In this document: positions 4,938 through 9,878 of the stretch, in pieces
How positions within the stretch are numbered: the first letter of the stretch is position 1
How the letters are laid out: each line of letters begins with the position of its first letter
DNA from: Micrococcales bacterium
GTDB lineage: Bacteria; Actinomycetota; Actinomycetes; S36-B12; UBA5976
Direction: 5' to 3'
Assembly: GCA_024640585.1 (NCBI GenBank)
Contig: JAHEEQ010000013.1
Coordinates: 1-9,878 of the forward strand
DNA: 9,878 nucleotides
Notes under the pieces: generated by a model
Databases searched by the model: none
Told to the model about the DNA's origin: nothing
Seen by the model: only the letters and a program-made list of their open reading frames with translations
Position numbers and translations under genes: made by a program

Positions 4938-7109
4938 TTAATCTATTTGTACAGCACTAAGTTTACCCCTCTTAGCTGCTAACGCTTCAAACATATTATC
5001 TGTGTCAATATCTTCTGCTTTCTTAATATTCAAAGCAGTTACTGATCCACTTTCTTCAGTCTTAGCTTGATTCAAAGCCACTTTAGACTGAATTTCCTGT
5101 TGTTCAGCAGAAGGACCTTTAGCCGCTTGTGCTTGAATAATCTTTTCCGCTTCTTCAAAAGTAGGCAAATAAGCATCCACATCTTTAACACCCAAAACCC
5201 GCAAAGTGTCTTCAAAAGGTCTACGAACCTTAATGAACATTTCGGGGACTTCTGGTGGAACCATCATCATGGTTTGGGCAAATTGTTGTTGCGCCTGAAG
5301 AATCATTTGTTGACGAGTCAAACGGTTTTCTTCTGACAAGAAACCCAAAGCCAGGTCAATATTGATCATTTTGCGGTCAATAAACTCAAAGTTTTCAACC
5401 GACAAAGCATCCAAGAATGGCGCACCTTTAAGGCAAGTGCCAGCCAATTGCTGAATGTTGTAATCGTCAGAATATTGAATCAATGTTTTCCACATGATGT
5501 AAATAGCATCACGCAAACCAATTGCACAGTTTTTGACCATTTCATCTTGGATCAACTGATTGGGACCCATGGCCAACTGAAGTTTAAAGCCGGAATTACC
5601 GTCTTTCATTACCTCAGGATTCATTGTGTCTGTTGGGCTTGTCATGCCAATCATGGCCATCTTGTCAGACTCAAAACGAGCCATGGCAGATTCGACATAT
5701 CCCAAATTACCCTGCATGGGTTGGAATTCAAAAACGTGTTTGGTAGGATCAAACTTACGATCCAAAATGAACATGGCACTTACGCCACGCTGAATTTCTT
5801 CAGCATCCAAGAATTCAGGATTGACACCAATACGAGGCGTTGATGACTGCATTGCAAAAGACATTTCAGCCCTGCGAATAGCAGTCGCATACTCTTGCAT
5901 TGGAACCAAACGCTCACCCAAAGAGTAACCAAAAAAGTTACCTGTAATGGGTTTGGGGCACATATTGGCCAAAGGAATAAAGTCAACTTCCTTGGCGTAC
6001 AAAATGTAAGAACCGGAGAAACAGCACTCAACAATCTCTTCTTCGCCATCGCCATCAATGTCTCTACGAATCCAAGCAGTAGTCAACATAATGACTCGGC
6101 TATAGCGGTCTGCTCCTTGAGAAGCAATTACACCTTGACCTGGCACTGGCGTGGAATCACGAGCATGAAGTGCCAAATCGTTTTCCAAAGCGCCAGCTTG
6201 GTAAGCTCCCGCAGGACCATAAGCAGCATGATCTGCCAACTTTTCCAAATCAACAAATGGGAATTGAGTCTTACATTCGTGGATTGTCATAGGGTCATAA
6301 AACCCTACAAAATCTTGATCCTGAATTGTTGAAATAGTTGGATTACAAACAAAATAATGTTGAGCAACGTGCTTAACTCTTATTGTTGTTTCATAGCCAG
6401 TTAATTTGTATTTGGCACGATAGATGGTGTTGTTACGCAAAGCTTCTTGCAACTCATCACCATTTGGCTCTTGCATCATTTCTGATTCATCTGGAGCCAT
6501 TGTTTCTTGCATTGCTGCTTCAAGGTTTACATCAACCTTACGCATATTTTGACGTTTTGCAGTCAAACCTTTGTCACCTGCCAAAGTTTCAAATACTCGC
6601 AATTGGTCACGAGTACCTTCTACTTCTTTGTATTGCGTAATAGGGTTACGCACAGGAGAAATCATCACAATGCCATTTTTGTGAAGCAAAGAATCTTGCG
6701 CCCAATCACGAATGACTTGATAAGAATCATTCTTACTATTGAGCATATATTTGACCATTTCAGTGGCTTGACGAGCTTGGTCGCCATCTTGTTCACTGAA
6801 TCGTTCAAACTCAAAATTTACTTTGCCATTAGGCATTAAGCATTTAGTGATAACGGCAGTAGCGTAATCAATGCCAGGCGCAACAATAGGCTGAATGTAA
6901 TCAATGCCACGAATAGGTTCTGTGGAATTGGAAACAGGAATGTTGAGGTAATGGTAATCTGTAAATCTATTGTAAGTATTCTTGGACTGTGTAAGTCGCA
7001 AGTAATCAACCATTTTTACATAAACTTCATGGCAAACTTGTTCTGTAAGGCCACGGTTACCTGATGGAGATTCAAGGTTCTCTACGATAACATTTTGTTT
7101 ATCCAGCAT
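4938..7109 (-). CDS. Portal protein (head-tail connector)
   Basis: The 723-residue product would form the ring at the unique capsid vertex through which terminase pumps DNA. Its length is close to that of the P22 portal. Typical elements in order are an N-terminal helical wing (1-150), a long acidic insert (about 195-225), a strand pair with an Asp-rich loop (350-361) followed by IPLANMCPKPITGNFFGYSL (378-397), a long helical stem-like stretch (398-425), and a Gln- and Ala-rich helical C-terminus (about 595-720) that could form a barrel. The ATG at 7109 comes 2 bases after the terminase stop; its AGGA lies within the last terminase codons. Gene order between terminase and scaffold confirms the call. 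I cannot say from sequence alone whether the C-terminal helices make a full P22-like barrel. Confidence 0.9.
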   Translation of the reverse strand: MLDKQNVIVENLESPSGNRGLTEQVCHEVYVKMVDYLRLTQSKNTYNRFTDYHYLNIPVSNSTEPIRGIDYIQPIVAPGIDYATAVITKCLMPNGKVNFEFERFSEQDGDQARQATEMVKYMLNSKNDSYQVIRDWAQDSLLHKNGIVMISPVRNPITQYKEVEGTRDQLRVFETLAGDKGLTAKRQNMRKVDVNLEAAMQETMAPDESEMMQEPNGDELQEALRNNTIYRAKYKLTGYETTIRVKHVAQHYFVCNPTISTIQDQDFVGFYDPMTIHECKTQFPFVDLEKLADHAAYGPAGAYQAGALENDLALHARDSTPVPGQGVIASQGADRYSRVIMLTTAWIRRDIDGDGEEEIVECCFSGSYILYAKEVDFIPLANMCPKPITGNFFGYSLGERLVPMQEYATAIRRAEMSFAMQSSTPRIGVNPEFLDAEEIQRGVSAMFILDRKFDPTKHVFEFQPMQGNLGYVESAMARFESDKMAMIGMTSPTDTMNPEVMKDGNSGFKLQLAMGPNQLIQDEMVKNCAIGLRDAIYIMWKTLIQYSDDYNIQQLAGTCLKGAPFLDALSVENFEFIDRKMINIDLALGFLSEENRLTRQQMILQAQQQFAQTMMMVPPEVPEMFIKVRRPFEDTLRVLGVKDVDAYLPTFEEAEKIIQAQAAKGPSAEQQEIQSKVALNQAKTEESGSVTALNIKKAEDIDTDNMFEALAAKRGKLSAVQID
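6027..6062 (-). other. EF-hand-like Asp loop in the portal
   Basis: Portal residues 350-361 read DIDGDGEEEIVE. They have Asp at positions 1, 3 and 5, Gly at 6 and Glu at 12, the spacing of a calcium-binding loop. It sits in a probable beta-hairpin rather than between two helices. A similar Asp-Gly pattern occurs, as I recall, in relatives of this portal family, so it may be structural. Confidence 0.55.
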
Positions 7110-7111
7110 AT

Positions 7112-8704
7112 TTATATCCTTTGGACTTTGCCTTCAGGCATTTCAATTCGCCTGTAAACAAAGTTTGTTGCCCTACTTACCACGGATTCACCATGACCTT
7201 GAATCAAAGCTAAAACGCCAATTCGGGCAGAGTCAATGTGGTCATCTGGATCAGAAAACCGACCTGCATCGTCAATGGCGTAATTTCTAGCTTCATCAAG
7301 AAATGCCTTGCATGATTCGTTGACCATAAAAGTCTTACGTTCCATGCCCATACGCATTATATTGATTCCATATGCTTTATGGTTCGTTACTTTACCTTGA
7401 TCATTTGGTGGGTTTAATATAGCACCAGAAATACAGTTTAGTCCATAGGAATCTTCAAAGACTTCCCGAACCGATTGTTCTGTCAAAGTGTATCTACCCG
7501 CCAAGCCAGCATCATGGGGAAGCGCAATAGGAACATCCTTGGTTTCCCTGTCTAGCAAATAATGCACATATTCATCCGGTGTTTCACCGCTTGGAATTGT
7601 AATTTGTTTGTGCAAATAAATGATTTCTTCTACGGGGTCTCTAAAAAAGAAAGAAATAACGGTAGGGTCATTTTTAATACCCAAGTCAAAGCTAATTAAC
7701 CTTTCTAGCTTTTCATTTCCTTTTAGATCAATATCCAAAGAACTGTAAGTTGGCCATTCAAGTAAGGGGAATACCACACCTTTGCCAACCAAAGGAATAC
7801 CATTCATACGGCATTCCCGCTCCCAAGGCATAAAGTCTCGGGCTAATTGTTCTCGTTCTTTCTTGGGAAAAAATCCCTCTCCCCATTCATTTTCATATGG
7901 GATATCGTCCCATGTAACCCTGATGTGGGAGTAACCGTCAACGTTGTCCCAGAACTTTCGCACAAGTCCCGATAGACCCTTAAGTGGAGTAAACGAACAG
8001 ATAACTTGACCGTTTCTAGCCGCTGTACGAACAACAAGCTCTGAGAAAGTCTCATCTGGTGGTTGCTCATCAAGTACCACGAGGTCCAACTCAAAGCCTT
8101 GGAGATGTCGGACTTGTTGCGTATAGTTTGAAAAGTAGAGCTTAGACTTTCCTCCGGTTTCATGCCAGATTTCAATGGCAAGGACGTTGGCTCCATCTGT
8201 TCGGATTGATTTGTCATCAATGCACTCCCTTGGAATAGACCCCGTGCCCAACTTGTAACTTTGCTTAATATCATCACAGCCTAGCAATTTAGACTGTAGC
8301 GTTTTAGCAACTTGTTCCCAAGATTCACCAGAACACATTGCAATAATGGGTTTGTCCCATTTCATGCCTTTCCAATCCTTGGGATACCGACCAGTTAAAT
8401 GGTAGGCAGTCTCATAGGTTGATGCAATAGTTTTACCTGCACGGTTAGCAGCAATCATACCTCTGCGGGAAAACTTAGCGCCCATGTCAAAGAATTTTTG
8501 CTGATATTTAAATGGCCGAAACCATTTCAGGGCGTTAAATTGCATATCTTTTGCAATCTTGTCCCTGGCAACCATCATGGCACGATACTGCTCGGCAGTA
8601 AGACCTTTAACAATGTCTTTACCACCTGCTAGTTTGACCAAATGTTTTATTGCCCTGTCTTTGTAGAGCGGTAATATGTAGTCACTGGCTTCACTTTTTG
8701 CCAT
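7112..8704 (-). CDS. terL: Terminase large subunit (packaging ATPase and nuclease)
   Basis: The 530-residue protein carries both terminase domains. ATPase: Walker A AANRAGKT (85-92), a GRYPKDWKG stretch with the following LQSKLLG (105-142) typical of this terminase group, Walker B LDLVVLDE (206-213) with catalytic Glu213, and the coupling motif CSFTPL (236-241). RNase H-like nuclease: Asp340 in SFDLGIKNDPT, Asp398 in PHDAG, and the closing acidic helix DPDDHIDSARIG (485-496). It cuts concatemeric DNA and drives it into the procapsid through the portal encoded next door. The ATG at 8704 overlaps the end of the 62-residue gene by 14 bases and has only a weak GAG-like ribosome site, so translation is probably coupled. 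Length and all motifs are intact. Cohesive-end or headful packaging cannot be decided here. Confidence 0.96.
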   Translation of the reverse strand: MAKSEASDYILPLYKDRAIKHLVKLAGGKDIVKGLTAEQYRAMMVARDKIAKDMQFNALKWFRPFKYQQKFFDMGAKFSRRGMIAANRAGKTIASTYETAYHLTGRYPKDWKGMKWDKPIIAMCSGESWEQVAKTLQSKLLGCDDIKQSYKLGTGSIPRECIDDKSIRTDGANVLAIEIWHETGGKSKLYFSNYTQQVRHLQGFELDLVVLDEQPPDETFSELVVRTAARNGQVICSFTPLKGLSGLVRKFWDNVDGYSHIRVTWDDIPYENEWGEGFFPKKEREQLARDFMPWERECRMNGIPLVGKGVVFPLLEWPTYSSLDIDLKGNEKLERLISFDLGIKNDPTVISFFFRDPVEEIIYLHKQITIPSGETPDEYVHYLLDRETKDVPIALPHDAGLAGRYTLTEQSVREVFEDSYGLNCISGAILNPPNDQGKVTNHKAYGINIMRMGMERKTFMVNESCKAFLDEARNYAIDDAGRFSDPDDHIDSARIGVLALIQGHGESVVSRATNFVYRRIEMPEGKVQRI

Positions 8705-8879
8705 AGCTATCTCGTATTTCTAACAAGATTTTTGCAGCATATGCCAAATAATAAACTTCATCTGGCTCAAGCTTGTGCGCCCCTTGAAGGTCTTTTTGCA
8801 ACCATTCAAGGGTTTTACGGGCACAAGTCTCAACTTGAGATGCAAGTTTAATTTGGAAGATTTTTGATGGGTCTTCCAT
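8691..8879 (-). CDS. Small helical protein before terL, possible small terminase subunit (62 aa)
   Basis: I take the ATG at 8879, whose A is also the last base of the upstream TAA (a TAATG junction), giving 62 residues. An alternative TTG lies three codons earlier. There is no clear Shine-Dalgarno sequence, so re-initiation after the upstream gene is likely. Two helices are suggested: about 7-32 (KIFQIKLASQVETCARKTLEW region) and about 39-58 (EPDEVYYLAYAAKILLEIRD). The end overlaps terL by 14 bases. Position directly before terL is where small terminase subunits often lie, but I see no helix-turn-helix DNA-binding motif. At 62 residues it would be very small for one. The function is therefore open. 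Confidence 0.8.
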   Translation of the reverse strand: MEDPSKIFQIKLASQVETCARKTLEWLQKDLQGAHKLEPDEVYYLAYAAKILLEIRDSYGKK

Positions 8880-9520
8880 TACGCCCAAGGATTAGTAATG
8901 TTTTTAGCGGAAACGGAAGCAAGGTCTTTGTCGATGAAACGCCAAATACCAGAACCTTTTTCACCAATGCAATACAAATATAAACCACGACCTTTTTCTG
9001 TAAACGTGCCATCAGGTCTACGCAATACTTCTTCAGGTGTTCGTGGGTCAATCCAAGAAATACGTTCAGGTTGTGTCTGACCATATTTGTTGATTCGTGA
9101 ACCAACTTCTACTTGTTCCAAGGGACCAGCAATCTGATAAGTAATCAAACCATTGTCGTATTTACGGAAATGAATTTGTACTTTCTTGTCTGATTGAGGA
9201 TCAAACGGATGGGGCATATTTGTTGCGCCAAAGAAATGAACTTGTGATTCTGGATCAGGCAAGTCAATGCTTCGTTTGGGCATCTTTGCAATCTCATCAA
9301 TAGGGATGAGTTCTTTTTTGTCTACATATGGGTTGTCATCAGTCTGAAACTCGGAAGGAATTTTTTTACCTTCGAGTGCATTCTTAGCCACCACATATTG
9401 TTCTTCTTTGGGCTTACCAATAAGGTCAAGAGAAACGCCCACCTTGTCATAGACAAACTGGGCAAGTTCTTTAGCGGTAGGTAAGTCTGCCTTTAGAGCA
9501 TCAATGTCATACGTTGCCAT
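8879..9520 (-). CDS. Phage protein of unknown function (213 aa)
   Basis: I do not recognise this 213-residue protein. The N-terminal 60 residues look helical (ALKADLPTAKELAQFVYDKV). The remainder seems strand-rich with many Pro, Gly and aromatic residues: VHFFGATNMPHPFDP (93-107), VQIHFRKYDNGLITYQIAG (113-131) and RGLYLYCIGEKGSGIWRFID (177-196). It ends in NPWA. No membrane segment, signal peptide or enzyme motif is visible. The ATG at 9520 has AAGGA 5 bases upstream. Its stop overlaps the start of the 62-residue gene, linking it to the packaging genes. A compact soluble domain, possibly a virion or packaging accessory protein, is as far as the sequence goes. Confidence 0.9.
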   Translation of the reverse strand: MATYDIDALKADLPTAKELAQFVYDKVGVSLDLIGKPKEEQYVVAKNALEGKKIPSEFQTDDNPYVDKKELIPIDEIAKMPKRSIDLPDPESQVHFFGATNMPHPFDPQSDKKVQIHFRKYDNGLITYQIAGPLEQVEVGSRINKYGQTQPERISWIDPRTPEEVLRRPDGTFTEKGRGLYLYCIGEKGSGIWRFIDKDLASVSAKNITNPWA

Positions 9521-9535
9521 ATTATTCCTTGAAAA

Positions 9536-9763
9536 TTAAAGAGCGTAATCTTTACTGCGATTACTTGGTTTTGTAAATTTGCCTTTGTCAGAATTGTTTG
9601 TATGCTGACTAGAAACAGTATTTACCTTGTATGCATCACGGACTGCACCTGCGACTTGCGCTCTGCGACCATTCTCGCTTGCGTGTCCTTCAAGTTTGTC
9701 ATTGATGCCTTTAGAAACACCTTTACGCATAGATGCGCCACCATTAATTACACGACCGTACAT
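9536..9763 (-). CDS. Small basic protein of unknown function (75 aa)
   Basis: I choose the ATG at 9763 because GAGG lies 5 bases upstream. An ATG at 9826 in the same frame would add 21 residues but would lie inside the preceding gene and has no ribosome site. The 75-residue product (MYGRVINGGASMRKGVSKGI at its start) is rich in Lys, Arg, Gly, Asn and Ser, with net positive charge. It has one probable helix around residues 25-45 (EGHASENGRRAQVAGAVRDA) and a polar, likely disordered C-terminus. The charge would suit binding to DNA or to an acidic partner, but that is inference. It lies 15 bases before the 213-residue gene. Confidence 0.75.
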   Translation of the reverse strand: MYGRVINGGASMRKGVSKGINDKLEGHASENGRRAQVAGAVRDAYKVNTVSSQHTNNSDKGKFTKPSNRSKDYAL

Positions 9764-9768
9764 GATGA

Positions 9769-9773
9769 CCTCA
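9769..9773 (-). promoter_or_regulatory. Stop-fused Shine-Dalgarno site fixing the start of the 75-aa gene
   Basis: TGAGG on the minus strand combines the TGA stop of the upstream partial gene with a GAGG ribosome site. It is 5 bases before the ATG at 9763. Confidence 0.7.
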
Positions 9774-9878
9774 CTTTGTGTAAGAAGAGTTTTTAGTGTA
9801 ACCAGTATTGGTTGAATAGCAATCATATGCCGCAGGGCGGGATACGCTTACTTTTTGACCACGACCAGAAGTCACAGA
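9771..9878 (-). CDS. 3' end of an unrecognised gene, cut by the right window edge
   Basis: On the minus strand a frame is open from the window edge to a TGA at 9773-9771, giving 35 C-terminal residues rich in Ser, Thr, Tyr and Lys (including GRGQKVSVSRPAAYDCYSTN). The stop overlaps the ribosome site of the next gene in the same way as other junctions in this window, which supports it as a true gene end. The product is too short here to name. The reading frame is short enough that chance cannot be excluded. Confidence 0.6.
   Translation of the reverse strand, partial: SVTSGRGQKVSVSRPAAYDCYSTNTGYTKNSSYTK

Noticed and set aside
5448..6332. Long plus-strand open frames opposite the portal gene
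   Set aside because: They are antisense shadows of the portal, rich in His, Cys and Leu, with no ribosome site or plausible neighbours on that strand.
7843..8277. 144-codon minus-strand frame inside terL
   Set aside because: It lies fully within the intact terminase frame, covers its Walker B and coupling region in another frame, and has no protein-like pattern.
8880..8888. TTG start three codons upstream for the 62-residue protein
   Set aside because: The TAATG overlap with the preceding stop is a standard coupling arrangement and uses ATG; the TTG has no ribosome site.
9764..9826. Longer start (ATG at 9826) for the 75-residue protein
   Set aside because: It lacks a ribosome site and would overlap the upstream partial gene by over 50 bases; the ATG at 9763 has GAGG 5 bases upstream.

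Overview
The window is a stretch of a tailed double-stranded DNA phage genome (Caudoviricetes). It holds the DNA-packaging and head-assembly block plus the first connector and fibre genes. Every gene I can support lies on the minus strand, so the map reads from right to left. Genes abut, overlap, or sit 2 to 15 bases apart, except for one 61-base gap, and no stretch over 300 bases lacks a gene. I see no tRNA, integrase, transposon, CRISPR array, metabolic gene or defence gene. Base composition is moderately AT-rich and the standard bacterial code fits. The host cannot be read from this window; a bacterial host is implied by clear Shine-Dalgarno sequences.

Right part (9878 to 8691): the 3' end of an unrecognised gene, a basic 75-residue protein, a 213-residue protein of unknown function and a 62-residue helical protein. 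The last of these sits where a small terminase subunit often lies. Centre (8704 to 2305): terminase large subunit, a 723-residue portal, a 109-residue helical protein, a scaffold-like protein and the major capsid protein. The capsid protein looks like the phage SU10 / DUF5309 branch of the HK97 fold. Left part (2243 to 1): a 166-residue unknown, a probable head-tail adaptor of SU10-adaptor type carrying an extra beta-rich segment, and the start of a collagen-like fibre gene that runs off the left edge.

Together the genes would package DNA (terminase through portal), build the procapsid (portal, scaffold, capsid protein), then close and decorate the head-tail junction (166-residue protein, adaptor, fibre). 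The order terminase, portal, scaffold, capsid, adaptor is the classical one. The large portal and SU10-type capsid and adaptor suggest a podovirus-like virion, but the tail genes are outside the window.

The most notable signals are these. The fibre gene's Gly-Pro-Thr collagen tract is broken twice by nearly the same seven-residue motif at a fixed 52-residue spacing. The adaptor has an apparent beta-module inserted between its first two helices. A strong GAAA-capped hairpin in the only real intergenic gap lies directly after the capsid gene. In five of eleven gene junctions the stop codon is fused to the next Shine-Dalgarno sequence. I found no convincing novel defence or regulatory system.
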